In this document: positions 17,467 through 25,758 of the stretch, piece after piece
Numbering within the stretch: position 1 is the stretch's first letter
How the letters are laid out: the number at the start of each line of letters is the position of its first letter
NCBI GenBank assembly: GCA_050736615.1
Contig: JBOHWL010000087.1
Location: 1-25,828, forward strand
Direction: 5' to 3'
DNA length: 25,828 bases
Source of the DNA: JBOHWJ01 sp050736615
GTDB lineage: Bacteria > Desulfobacterota > Binatia > Binatales > Binataceae
The notes under the pieces: model-generated
The model's input: the letters and a program-made list of their open reading frames with translations, nothing else
Told to the model about the DNA's origin: nothing
Databases searched by the model: none
Translations under genes and position numbers: made by a program

Positions 17467-17500
17467 ACCCCCATAGAGTATCGATACCCCACCGGAGTAT
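17465..17500 (+). promoter_or_regulatory. Two tandem CsoR-type operators
   Basis: ATACCCCCATAGAGTAT (17465-17481) and ATACCCCACCGGAGTAT (17484-17500) are imperfect palindromes with the same left arm and similar right arms, starting 19 bases apart, about two helical turns. The ATACCCC arm resembles known CsoR operators. They lie between the promoter and the csoR start, which suits copper-relieved autorepression. Confidence 0.65.
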
Positions 17501-17507
17501 AAGGCGT

Positions 17508-17834
17508 ATGAAGAACGAAAATAACGCGGGAAACGGCGCCACCCAAGCGCGGCGTAAGCCAAGGCCCCGCACCGCCGAACTTGAACGCGACCTCGCGGCG
17601 CGGATGGGGCGCGCCGAGGGCCAATTGCGCGGCGTACGCAAGATGATCGAGGAAGGCGCCTACTGCATCGATATCCTCCAGCAGGTTTCGGCGGCGCGCC
17701 GCGCGGTTGACAAGGCCGCGCTGATGCTGGTGCGCGACCATCTCGAGACCTGCGTCACCGACGCGATCGCCGCACGCGACGCGGCCGCAAAAATCGATGA
17801 ACTGGTCGAGGCGCTCGATCGGTTCCTAGCGTAA
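17508..17834 (+). CDS. csoR: CsoR-family copper-sensing repressor
   Basis: 108 residues, all-helical CsoR/RcnR/FrmR family. Cys53, His78 and Cys82 form C-x24-H-x3-C, the Cu(I) site of CsoR. Such a repressor releases its operator when it binds Cu(I). The N-terminal 20 residues are basic and probably flexible. The frame is open to 17427, but the start at ATG 17508 fits the family length, leaves the promoter and operators untranslated, and has GGAG ten bases upstream. copA follows after 13 bases, so this is an autoregulated two-gene copper operon. Confidence 0.93.
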   Translation: MKNENNAGNGATQARRKPRPRTAELERDLAARMGRAEGQLRGVRKMIEEGAYCIDILQQVSAARRAVDKAALMLVRDHLETCVTDAIAARDAAAKIDELVEALDRFLA

Positions 17835-17847
17835 GGGTGGAAGAGCG

Positions 17848-20469
17848 ATGTCATCGCAAGTCCGTGATGTTAAAGCCGGCCGCGGTGACCTGGCGCGTCG
17901 TCCGCAAGATCCTGTTTGCGGAATGACGGTCGAGTCGTCATCCCGATGGCGTCACGAGCACCACGGCCATATGTTCTATTTCTGTAGCGCGGGCTGTATG
18001 AAGAAATTCGCGGCCAACCCCGCCGATTATATCAACTCCGCCTGCTCCGATGAGGCCGGCACAGCTCATTGGCCGGATGAAATCTTGCACGGCGAGTCCA
18101 ATGCGGACGCGCGTGATCAGGCGGACGGACACGACCAGCATGTCCACCGCATGACCGCCCCGGCGGAGAATAATAATTGTTTGGTTGCTCCCGCGCCGGA
18201 GAAAATCGTTTACACCTGCCCGATGCATCCGGAAGTTCGCCGTGACGCGCCGGGAGCTTGCCCGATCTGTGGTATGGCGCTCGAGCCGATCCTCGGCGGC
18301 GAAAGTACGGCCCAGGGTGAATACTTCTGCCCGATGGACGCCGGCGTGGTGAGCGACCGTCCGGGCGCATGTCCTAAATGTGGCATGGCGCTGGAGCGGC
18401 GCGTCGGGTCGGCCGCTTCCGAGGACGAGCGCAATCCGGAAGTCGTCGCAATGACGCGGCGATTTTGGGTCAGCGTGGTGCTGTCGCTCCCGGTGCTGTT
18501 CCTTGGGATGTCCGAGATGATTCCCGGCATGCCGGTGCAACATGCGCTGGGCGGCATGCGCATCGTGACCTGGATCGAGCTGATTCTGACGACCCCGGTG
18601 GTGCTGTGGTGCGCGGCGCCGTTTTTCCAGCGTGGCGCGCGATCACTCGTCAGCCGCCATCTCAACATGTTCACGCTGATCTCGCTGGGCGTCGGGATCG
18701 CGTATATCTACAGCCTGTTTGCGGTTTTTGCGCCGGGCTGGTTTCCCGCCTCACAGCGCATGGGAGGCACGGTGCCAGTTTATTTCGAAGCGGCCGCGGT
18801 TATTACCGCGCTGGTGCTGCTTGGGCAGATGATGGAATTGCGCGCGCGTGGCAAGACCGCCGGTGCAATCAAGGCCTTGCTCGGGATGACACCGCGGGTC
18901 GCGCGAGTGATACGCGACGACGGAAGTGAAGAGGATGTAGCGCTTGAACAGGTGAAAGCGGGTGACCGGCTGCGCGTGCGGCCGGGTGAGAAAGTCCCGG
19001 TTGACGGCGTGATCGTGGATGGCCGCGGCATCATTGATGAATCGATGATCACGGGAGAAGCCGTGCCGGTCGAACGTCGGACGGGCGAGCGCGTCACCGG
19101 CGCCACCCTCAACAGCACCAGTTCCTTCGTGATGCGGGCGGAGCGGGTTGGCCGCGATACCGTGCTGGCGCAAATCGTGCGGATGGTTTCCGAAGCACAG
19201 CGCAGCCGCGCGCCGATTCAGCGGCTGGCCGACGCGGTCGCGAGTTACTTTGTGCCAGCCGTAATCGCCGTCGCGATCATCACCTTTGTGGTGTGGTATG
19301 CGCTGGGACCGATACCAGTACTCGCCCATGCGATCGTCGCGGCGGTCGCGGTCCTGATAATCGCGTGTCCTTGCGCGTTAGGACTTGCCACCCCGATGGC
19401 GGTGATGGTTGGCACCGGACGCGGCGCTACCTCCGGCGTGCTGATCCGCAACGCCGAAGCGCTCGAAACGATGGAAAAGGTCGATACGGTGGTGGTTGAT
19501 AAAACCGGCACGCTGACCGAGGGCAAGCCGCGGTTGCTTCACGTCGAGGCGGTTTCTGGAGATCACAATGCGATGCTGCGCTTGGCCGCCGGCGTCGAAC
19601 GCGCCAGTGAGCATCCGCTGGCCAGCGCGATCGTGGCGGGCGCGGCGGAACGGGCGATCGTGCCGGCGGAGATTAGCAACTTCGAGGCGTTTGCCGGGAT
19701 GGGTGTGACCGCGCAAGTTGACGGACATTTGGTCGCGGTCGGCAGCGAGCGCATGCTCAAGCGGAATGGCACGGGTGATAATCCGGCTGGAGCGGACCCG
19801 GCGGACGGAGCCGCGCGATCACTGATCGAGCGCGCCACGCGGTTGCGCGCCCTGGGCCAGACCGTGATGTTCGTGACGATTGACGGCCAGCCAGCGGGAA
19901 TTCTTGGCGTTGCCGATCCAGTGAAAAAGTCCACTGCGGAAGCGGTTCGAATGCTGCGCCGCGACGGCATTCGCATCGTGATGCTGACCGGCGATAACCG
20001 TGCCACCGCTGAACACGTGGCGCACACGCTGGGTATCAGCGAAGTCGTGGCGGAGGTGATGCCGGCGGATAAAGCCGCCGTGGTCAGGCGTCTGCAAGCC
20101 GACGGCGGCGTGGTCGCGATGGCGGGCGACGGCATCAATGACGCGCCGGCGCTCGCGCAAGCGGCGGTCGGACTGGCGATGGCGACCGGCACCGATGTCG
20201 CGATGCAAAGCGCCGGAATCACGCTGCTCAAGGGCGACCTGATGGGCATCGTCCACGCGCGCACGCTAAGCCGGGCGACGATGCGGAACATCCGTCAGAA
20301 CCTCTTCTTCGCCTTCATCTACAATATCGTGGGTATTCCGATCGCGGCGGGCGTGCTGTATCCGCTCATCGGTTTGATGCTCAATCCGATGATCGCGAGT
20401 GCCGCGATGAGCGCGAGTTCGATTTCGGTGGTGGTTAACGCGTTGCGGCTGCGCCACACACCGCTATGA
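17848..20469 (+). CDS. copA: Cu(I)-exporting P1B-type ATPase with YHS and HMBD-like N-terminus
   Basis: 873 residues, inner-membrane copper efflux pump. The N-terminus has a YHS domain (21-62: DPVCGMTV, FYFCSAGC), then two zinc-ribbon-like heavy-metal binding repeats, YTCPMHPEV..CPICGMALEP (122-147) and YFCPMDAGV..CPKCGMALER (159-184). The second has lost the His-Pro of CPMHPE. No HMA CxxC domain is present. The core shows TGEAVPVE, the CPC metal site at 507-509, phosphorylated Asp551 (DKTGTLTEG), SEHPLASAI, MLTGDN and GDGINDAP (760-767). Late membrane segments carry YN and MSASS, which with CPC define Cu(I)-type pumps. GGAAGAG before the ATG supports the start. Transcribed with csoR. Confidence 0.95.
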   Translation: MSSQVRDVKAGRGDLARRPQDPVCGMTVESSSRWRHEHHGHMFYFCSAGCMKKFAANPADYINSACSDEAGTAHWPDEILHGESNADARDQADGHDQHVHRMTAPAENNNCLVAPAPEKIVYTCPMHPEVRRDAPGACPICGMALEPILGGESTAQGEYFCPMDAGVVSDRPGACPKCGMALERRVGSAASEDERNPEVVAMTRRFWVSVVLSLPVLFLGMSEMIPGMPVQHALGGMRIVTWIELILTTPVVLWCAAPFFQRGARSLVSRHLNMFTLISLGVGIAYIYSLFAVFAPGWFPASQRMGGTVPVYFEAAAVITALVLLGQMMELRARGKTAGAIKALLGMTPRVARVIRDDGSEEDVALEQVKAGDRLRVRPGEKVPVDGVIVDGRGIIDESMITGEAVPVERRTGERVTGATLNSTSSFVMRAERVGRDTVLAQIVRMVSEAQRSRAPIQRLADAVASYFVPAVIAVAIITFVVWYALGPIPVLAHAIVAAVAVLIIACPCALGLATPMAVMVGTGRGATSGVLIRNAEALETMEKVDTVVVDKTGTLTEGKPRLLHVEAVSGDHNAMLRLAAGVERASEHPLASAIVAGAAERAIVPAEISNFEAFAGMGVTAQVDGHLVAVGSERMLKRNGTGDNPAGADPADGAARSLIERATRLRALGQTVMFVTIDGQPAGILGVADPVKKSTAEAVRMLRRDGIRIVMLTGDNRATAEHVAHTLGISEVVAEVMPADKAAVVRRLQADGGVVAMAGDGINDAPALAQAAVGLAMATGTDVAMQSAGITLLKGDLMGIVHARTLSRATMRNIRQNLFFAFIYNIVGIPIAAGVLYPLIGLMLNPMIASAAMSASSISVVVNALRLRHTPL

Positions 20470-20578
20470 TGCCGGAATAAATTGCGATGCGATTGACTCG
20501 GTTGTTGCCGGTCCACATGAAATAAATTCATCGAAGACGGATACATTAAGATGGATGCACCTACGTGAAGCCATTAAA

Positions 20579-20642
20579 GCTCAATGAGCATGATTGAGCC
20601 GCGCACTTTGCGGGCTGGGCGACCATATGTGAACTGTCGCCC
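20579..20642. promoter_or_regulatory. Two adjacent inverted repeats upstream of the sigma-54 activator
   Basis: GCTCAAT (20579-20585) pairs with ATTGAGC (20593-20599), loop 7. GGGCGAC (20617-20623) pairs with GTCGCCC (20636-20642), loop 12. Neither has a T-tract. They could be operators for the activator gene or RNA hairpins after copA. A TTGACT box lies near 20493 but no good -10 follows at normal spacing. Confidence 0.4.
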
Positions 20643-20693
20643 GCATTCCCGCGATTGCTCTTAAAGCGGTACGGTGCGCAAACTAGGCGCATT

Positions 20694-22385
20694 ATGGATG
20701 AGGTGGATAGCGGCTCCTCGAGGCTCAAGCTGCTTTACGATCTTGGCTGTGCTTTTGCGGCACGCATCGATTTGAGTGAACTGATCCCGTTTGTGGTCGA
20801 CAAATGCCGTGACGTTCTCAACGCCGAAGGCGCTTCGGTGCTGCTGCTCGACCCTGAACGCAACGAGCTTTATTTTCCCTACGTCGCCGACGAGGATCCG
20901 GAGGTGGCCAGGCGTCTTGCAAAATTGCGTTTCGCGGCGGATTTGGGGGTGGCGGGTGCGGCGTTGAAGGGCGGTCTGCCAATCCGCGTGGATGACGCGC
21001 AATCTGACGCCCGGCTCTATCGCGGGATTGATCGCGAAACCGGCGTGATCACCCGTAATCTGTTGGCCGTGCCGCTGGGCTCGCGCGAAGGGATGATCGG
21101 CGTGCTCGAAGTGCTCAACAGCCGCAATGACGCGCGGTTCAGCGACGACGATCTGCTGTTTCTCGAAGCGCTGTCGGGCAGTATTGCTATCGCGATAGAA
21201 AACGCGCGCTTGTATACGGAACTGAGCGCGTCCGAGGCGAGTCTGCGTAAACAGGTGGGCGCGCTCAGGCGAGACCTCGCCCGGAGCCATTTCGAAGAAA
21301 TCATCGGTAGCGGACCGGCCATGGCGGGAGTATTCCGCCTGATGGCGACGGTGGCGGCGGCGCCGATTACGGTGCTTATCGAAGGCGAGACCGGCACGGG
21401 CAAGGAATTGGTGGCGCGCGCGATCCATCGCGCCAGCGAGCGTGCCGAGGCGCCGTTTCTGGCGGTCAATTGCGCGGCGATGCCTGAATCGCTGCTTGAA
21501 ACCGAACTGTTCGGACATCGCCGCGGCGCCTTTACCGGCGCGGTGCGCGATAACGCGGGCCTGTTCCGCGCGGCCAACGGCGGGGTGGTTTTTCTCGACG
21601 AGGTCGGCGATATGCCCTTGGCGATGCAGGCCAAGTTGCTGCGCGTGCTCGAAGAGCAGGAAGTGGTGCCGGTCGGTGAAAGCTTCCCGCGCAAAGTGGA
21701 TGTGCGGGTGCTCTCGGCCACTAATCGCGACCTCAAGACTGAAGTCGAGCGCGGCAAGTTTCGCGAGGATCTCTATTACCGGCTCGCGGTCTTTCCGCTC
21801 CGGTTGCCGTCTTTGCGGGAACGTCCCGAGGATATCGCGATACTCGCGGCGCGCTTTGCCGAAATCGCGGCGCAACGCCAGCGCAAACACAGTGGCGGTT
21901 TCACCCCCGCCGCGCTTGAGTTGCTGCGCAACTATGCGTGGCCTGGCAACGTGCGTGAACTGCGCAACGAGGTGGAGTGTGCGCTGGCCTTGGCCGGTGA
22001 TGGCGAGGCGATTACCCCGGAGGTGCTGTCGCAAAGAGTGCGGCAGGCGCGGGATCGTTTCCCGGCGACAGCGATGGATTCCAACAGGGCCGCGCCAATC
22101 TCTTCCGCCGGGCTCACCGACAACCCCGCCGTGCGGGTTATTTCGCACCAACCCGTGGCGGACTCCGACCACGGCGTTAACGGTGCGGCCGAGCGGGTGG
22201 CCGAGACCGGGCAGGATGTCGCGCCTGGCGCGATTTCGTTATGGGACGCGCGAGCCGCCTTCGAGGCGGACTACATTACGCGCGCGCTGCGCGAGCATCG
22301 CAGCAACATTTCGCGGACCGCTCGCACGCTGGGCGTCTCACGTGCCGCGTTGCAAAAGAAAATGAAGGAATACGGCCTGCGCTGA
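20694..22385 (+). CDS. Sigma-54-dependent activator: GAF sensor, AAA+, Fis-type HTH
   Basis: 563 residues from ATG 20694; the frame opens at TTG 20655, which adds 13 residues. Neither start has a strong ribosome binding site. Residues 10-170 form a GAF domain (small-molecule or redox sensing). A short coiled linker follows, then the AAA+ domain: Walker A EGETGTGKE (230-238), the sigma-54 contact loop GAFTGA (278-283), Walker B VVFLDE with Asp302, SATNRDL and YYRLAVFPLRLPSLRERPEDI. The last 30 residues are a Fis-type helix-turn-helix (NISRTARTLGVSRAALQKKM). It resembles NorR/FhlA-type activators, but the signal cannot be read from sequence. A long variable linker (about 455-520) precedes the HTH. 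A sigma-54 promoter is at 7564; a regulatory link is unproven. Confidence 0.95.
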   Translation: MDEVDSGSSRLKLLYDLGCAFAARIDLSELIPFVVDKCRDVLNAEGASVLLLDPERNELYFPYVADEDPEVARRLAKLRFAADLGVAGAALKGGLPIRVDDAQSDARLYRGIDRETGVITRNLLAVPLGSREGMIGVLEVLNSRNDARFSDDDLLFLEALSGSIAIAIENARLYTELSASEASLRKQVGALRRDLARSHFEEIIGSGPAMAGVFRLMATVAAAPITVLIEGETGTGKELVARAIHRASERAEAPFLAVNCAAMPESLLETELFGHRRGAFTGAVRDNAGLFRAANGGVVFLDEVGDMPLAMQAKLLRVLEEQEVVPVGESFPRKVDVRVLSATNRDLKTEVERGKFREDLYYRLAVFPLRLPSLRERPEDIAILAARFAEIAAQRQRKHSGGFTPAALELLRNYAWPGNVRELRNEVECALALAGDGEAITPEVLSQRVRQARDRFPATAMDSNRAAPISSAGLTDNPAVRVISHQPVADSDHGVNGAAERVAETGQDVAPGAISLWDARAAFEADYITRALREHRSNISRTARTLGVSRAALQKKMKEYGLR

Positions 22386-22389
22386 CGTT

Positions 22390-22408
22390 TTCGTGGCACT
22401 GCCACGAA
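22390..22408. promoter_or_regulatory. Perfect 19-bp palindrome
   Basis: TTCGTGGCACTGCCACGAA is a perfect palindrome around the central C at 22399, starting four bases after the stop of the sigma-54 activator. Dimeric regulators bind such sites. It has no T-tract and too small a loop for a good terminator. Confidence 0.5.
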
Positions 22409-22435
22409 TCGCGACAGAGGCCGATGACAAAAGCC

Positions 22436-22465
22436 GGGCGCCATGATGCCAAATCAATGGCGCCC
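22436..22465. other. Strong hairpin, 9-bp perfect GC-rich stem
   Basis: GGGCGCCAT (22436-22444) pairs with ATGGCGCCC (22457-22465) around a 12-base loop. On the minus strand the stem is followed by GGCTTTTG, a short T-run; on the plus strand there is none. It may block antisense transcription or end the upstream message as an RNA structure. Confidence 0.5.
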
Positions 22466-22575
22466 GTCAGCCGTAGTGTCACTGAAACGTGCTGTCAGTA
22501 GCAAAACCGTACATCTGAAGATGGTATCAAGCTTGCTCCTCTACTGATCGAAGTTACGCGACGTGGGTTGGAGCC

Positions 22576-22869
22576 GTGAACGAAACAGCAAGGAAATCGG
22601 GGAGGCGTAGGGGCGGATGCTCCCGCACGGGTGCGCGCCGCACGAGCATGCTGGCGTTGTCCCTGTTGAAAGTGGCCAGATACCGCTATCTCCTGTTTCG
22701 CGACCGCTTCGGGCGCGACCCTGGGCCGGACGATCCACTGCTGTTTGATCCGTGCCAGGATCGTCCGGCCTTGGCCGATCCGGCCGAAATGCGCTTGCAA
22801 GTGATCGCCGCCACAACGGCGACGCGCTCGGATTCCATGGCGGTACTCAAATTTCTGGGCCTGGCCTGA
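22576..22869 (+). CDS. Hypothetical small protein
   Basis: 97 residues from GTG 22576, or 73 from ATG 22648. The first 24 residues are basic and low in complexity; the rest (ALSLLKVARYRYLLFRDRFG onward, then PLLFDPCQDRPALADPAE and ending AVLKFLGL) has balanced composition and looks like a folded helical domain. No function recognised. Ribosome binding sites are poor at both starts (GGAG is only two bases before the GTG). It lies between the sigma-54 activator and a small HTH gene on the same strand. Confidence 0.5.
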   Translation: MNETARKSGRRRGGCSRTGARRTSMLALSLLKVARYRYLLFRDRFGRDPGPDDPLLFDPCQDRPALADPAEMRLQVIAATTATRSDSMAVLKFLGLA

Positions 22870-22967
22870 AGGCTCGGCGCGGCACCGGTCGGCGTGCCGC
22901 ATCCGGGTCTGGAGCGAATCCCGCGCGCATTCAATGAACGGCGTACTCCGGTAGTTGGTTCTCCGTA

Positions 22968-23264
22968 ATGCGGGTCGAAGACATGATCGTCGCCGATGTG
23001 CTCGCGTTGGGTGGTTACCTCGGCGTACGCAACACCATGCGATGGTTCAACAGTGGGCGTTACCGCAAACGCCTGGCGGGGCCTGACGGCGAGTTGATCA
23101 GATTCGTCACCGTGCCCGAGTTGGCAAACATCGTCAGCGTACGCCCGGCCACCGTGCAATGGTGGATCGCTTCGCGCCGTTTGCGCCGCGATACTGGGCT
23201 GGTGCCGTCCGGGCGCCGCATGTTTATCGACATGCGGAAATTCCGTATCGACGACTGCGTATAA
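22968..23264 (+). CDS. Small helix-turn-helix protein
   Basis: 98 residues. The C-terminal half, FVTVPELANIVSVRPATVQW then WIASRRL and a beta-wing-like GRRMFIDMRKFR, resembles the excisionase/MerR-type winged helix-turn-helix, which recognises DNA or acts as an adaptor. The N-terminal 35 residues (MRVEDMIVADVLALGGYLG) look helical. The ATG at 22968 has no strong ribosome binding site. No phage or integrase gene is adjacent, so a mobile-element role is unsupported. A copy of the dispersed repeat follows 24 bases after the stop. Confidence 0.55.
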   Translation: MRVEDMIVADVLALGGYLGVRNTMRWFNSGRYRKRLAGPDGELIRFVTVPELANIVSVRPATVQWWIASRRLRRDTGLVPSGRRMFIDMRKFRIDDCV

Positions 23265-23266
23265 AA

Positions 23267-23413
23267 AGCATAACGCGTCAGCCTCTATCAGGCGCAACTG
23301 AGTGGAGCCGAGCAAACGAGTCTGCGAGGTGCGTTCAGACATTGTGGCGGTCTGGTCAATCGGTCACCCTCGGGGGGTGATGCCAATAAGACGTGGTTTG
23401 GTAGCATAACGCG
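23267..23413. repeat. 11-bp direct repeat flanking a 125-base segment
   Basis: AGCATAACGCG occurs at 23267-23277 and 23403-23413. The enclosed segment includes dispersed-repeat copy C and a TCACCC/GGGTGA hairpin near 23365. It could be a target-site duplication or a pair of regulator half-sites; no terminal inverted repeats were found. Confidence 0.4.
23289..23336 (+). repeat. Dispersed intergenic repeat, copy C
   Basis: Carries CAGGCGCAACTGAGTG at its start and CGAGTCTGCGAGGTGCG near its end, matching copies A, B, D and E with several substitutions. It lies just downstream of the small HTH gene. Confidence 0.65.
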
Positions 23414-23469
23414 CATCGAGATGGCGTTTGAGAAACCAGACACGGCAATGCTGGGGTGGAGGGGCGTGC

Positions 23470-24927
23470 GTGAAGATTGAACCATCGGCGGACGCGCTAC
23501 GAATCGCGAATATCCCGGCACGCGTCAATCATGTGCATCTGATGGGCGTGGCGGGTTCCGCGATGACGGGGTTGGCGGGGATGCTCAAGGCGCGCGGTCT
23601 GCACGTCACCGGTTCCGACCATCAAATCTACGAGCCGGCCGCCTCGCTGCTCAAGCAGCTCGCGGTGGAAGTTCGCGCCTCGTTCGCGCCGGGCAATCTG
23701 GTACCGCCGCCGGACCTGGTCGTGGTTGGCAACGTGATCACAAGCGACAATCCGGAAGCGCGGGCCTTATTGGCCTCCGCGATTCCATATGTCTCGATGC
23801 CCGAGGCGCTGTGGCATTTCTTCCTCGACGGCCGGCGCGTGTTGATGGTCGCCGGCACTCATGGCAAAACCACTTCCACCGCGATGATGGCGCAGGTGCT
23901 GGCGGCGGCCGGACGCGATCCATCTTTGATGGTCGGCGGGTTGGCACGCAACTTCGGCGCGAATTACCGGCTTGGCGCTGGGCCCGATTTCGTCATTGAA
24001 GGCGACGAATACGACACCGCGTTCTTCGACAAGGGGCCCAAGTTTCTCCACTATCATCCGCACGGCGCGATTATCACCGCGGTTGAATTTGACCACGCGG
24101 ACATTTACCGCGATCTCGATCATGTCAAGACGTCATTTCGCGCGCTGGCGACGCGGATGAGCGCGGCGGACGTATTGGCGGTATGCGCCGATTTTCCACA
24201 CGCGCTGGAAATAGCCAGTCAAACGCAAGCCCGGCGCGTCACTTTCGGCCTTAAGGCCGGCGCGATCAGCGCGGCGCACCTCAGGCTTGACCGCGACGGC
24301 GCGCGCTTCACGATTACGCGCGACGGCGCAGTGGCGGCGCGCCAGGTTCGTTTGCCGATCGGCGGGCGCATGAATGTCGCCAACGCGCTCGGCGTTTTCG
24401 CCTTGCTGAGCGAGTTTGCGGTAAGTGCAGAAGAAATCGCGGCCGGTCTTGCCACCTTCAGTGGGGTCGCGCGGCGCCAGGAGATTGTCGCCGAGGCCGC
24501 GGGGGTGATCGTGATCGATGACTTCGCGCATCATCCGACCGCGATTGCCGCCACGCTCGAAGCGGTGGCCGAACGCTTCGGCGGGCGGATTCTGGCGGCC
24601 TTTGAGCCGCGCTCCAACACCGCCCGGCGCGGCGTTTTTCAGGCCGGTTTCGCCACCGCGTTTGATCGTGCCAGCGAGGTCTATCTGGCGCCGGTTTATT
24701 TCAAGGAAAACGATCCGATACCGGATAACGAGCGGCTCGATATAGCGCGGCTCGCCGCGGCGATCAGTCAGCGGGGCCCGCGCGCGGCCGCTTGTGCGTC
24801 GGGGGCGGAAATCCTGGATCGGATGCTTGAGGCGGCGCGGCCCGGCGACGTGGCGCTATTCATGTCCAATGGCCCCTTCGACAATCTGACGCGGTGCATG
24901 GCCGAAGCGTTGCGGGTGCGCGGCTGA
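23470..24927 (+). CDS. mpl: UDP-MurNAc:L-Ala-D-Glu-meso-DAP ligase (murein recycling)
   Basis: 485 residues of the Mur ligase fold. It joins recycled L-Ala-gamma-D-Glu-meso-DAP tripeptide to UDP-N-acetylmuramate in the cytoplasm. Signatures are the N-terminal Rossmann motif HLMGVAGSAMTGLAGMLK, the ATP loop VAGTHGKTTST, EGDEYDTAFFDKGPKF and YHPHGAIITAVEFDHADIY (Mpl-specific context), then RMNVANALG, VIDDFAHHPTAI and FEPRSNTARRGVFQ. The DDFAHHP motif is shared with MurC, but FDKGPKF and the AlaDAP context favour Mpl. The frame is open to TTG 23428; GTG 23470 is chosen because GGAGG ends seven bases upstream and the extra 14 residues are not family-like. It completes a recycling route with ldcA. 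Confidence 0.93.
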   Translation: MKIEPSADALRIANIPARVNHVHLMGVAGSAMTGLAGMLKARGLHVTGSDHQIYEPAASLLKQLAVEVRASFAPGNLVPPPDLVVVGNVITSDNPEARALLASAIPYVSMPEALWHFFLDGRRVLMVAGTHGKTTSTAMMAQVLAAAGRDPSLMVGGLARNFGANYRLGAGPDFVIEGDEYDTAFFDKGPKFLHYHPHGAIITAVEFDHADIYRDLDHVKTSFRALATRMSAADVLAVCADFPHALEIASQTQARRVTFGLKAGAISAAHLRLDRDGARFTITRDGAVAARQVRLPIGGRMNVANALGVFALLSEFAVSAEEIAAGLATFSGVARRQEIVAEAAGVIVIDDFAHHPTAIAATLEAVAERFGGRILAAFEPRSNTARRGVFQAGFATAFDRASEVYLAPVYFKENDPIPDNERLDIARLAAAISQRGPRAAACASGAEILDRMLEAARPGDVALFMSNGPFDNLTRCMAEALRVRG

Positions 24928-25051
24928 TCACGCCGTGCAGAAATATGTTTCACGCGAATCACCAGGTTTCTTGATCCGGACACGGGTTCTCGCCCGACAT
25001 TCAGGATGGATTTCGCCCGTGAGTAAACAGCGGAAGCTACGCGACGGCGGT

Positions 25052-25744
25052 TCAGGTTATCCGCGCCAGACGGGTGAGTACGTCGTCGAGGTCGGTTTGC
25101 TCGAACGATGGCCGTACCAGGTCGGCGGCTGCAAGTTCGTGCGCGTTCGCCGTATGGCATAACGCCAGCACGCGCATCCCGGCGCGCCGCGCCGCCGTTA
25201 TGCCGGCGGCAGTGTCCTCGATCACCAGGCATTCCGCGGCTACAATTGACGGCCGCGGACGCAGGATGAAACCGAGGCGGCCCAACGCCAGCATGAAGCC
25301 ATCGGCGGCGGGCTTGCCATGCGTGACGTCGTCGGCCGCGATGATATCGAGAAAATGCCCGCGCAGTCCCGCGTGGGAGAGAATCATCTCGGCTTCTTTG
25401 CGCAGCGTGCCGGTAACGATCAGGAGGGGAAAACGTTGCGCGCAATCCTCGACAAAGCGCACCGCGCCCGGACACATTACGTCGCGCGTGGCAATCATCG
25501 CCTGATAAACGGCGGCTTTGCGCGCGATCAGGTCGTCAATTTTCGCGACATCGATAGCTTTGCCCCGCTCGGCCATCACCAGCGTGAAACAGTCGCGATC
25601 GTTATAGCCAATCAGCCGCGCGAAATAATCCTCGCGTTCGAGCTGGATGCCCTCGTTGCGCAGCACCTGGTTGAACGCCTCGAAATGTAGCGGTTCGGTG
25701 TCGGCGAGGGTGCCGTCCAAATCGAAAATGATCGCCCGCAGCAT
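25052..25744 (-). CDS. HAD-superfamily phosphatase (beta-phosphoglucomutase-like)
   Basis: 230 residues. The HAD catalytic motifs are present: Asp8 and Asp10 in FDLDGT (I), Thr in VTGT (II), Lys in HGKPAAD (III) and Glu-Asp in VIEDT (IV). The helical cap after motif I (ADTEPLHFEAFNQVL) places it in the subfamily of beta-phosphoglucomutase, GpH-like and sugar-phosphate phosphatases. Substrate is not predictable; the mutase needs a cap Arg and Lys that I cannot confirm. The frame is open to 25774, but the first ten residues (MLAPPAATLV) are translated from repeat sequence, so the ATG at 25744 right before FDLDGT is the start. Convergent with mpl across 124 bases in which I see nothing. Confidence 0.88.
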   Translation of the reverse strand: MLRAIIFDLDGTLADTEPLHFEAFNQVLRNEGIQLEREDYFARLIGYNDRDCFTLVMAERGKAIDVAKIDDLIARKAAVYQAMIATRDVMCPGAVRFVEDCAQRFPLLIVTGTLRKEAEMILSHAGLRGHFLDIIAADDVTHGKPAADGFMLALGRLGFILRPRPSIVAAECLVIEDTAAGITAARRAGMRVLALCHTANAHELAAADLVRPSFEQTDLDDVLTRLARIT

Positions 25745-25758
25745 AACTAGCGTCGCCG

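Noticed and set aside
20661..22172. 503-codon open frame on the minus strand
   Set aside because: It lies antisense to the sigma-54 activator, is His/Arg-rich and has no family motifs; it is a shadow of GC-rich coding DNA.
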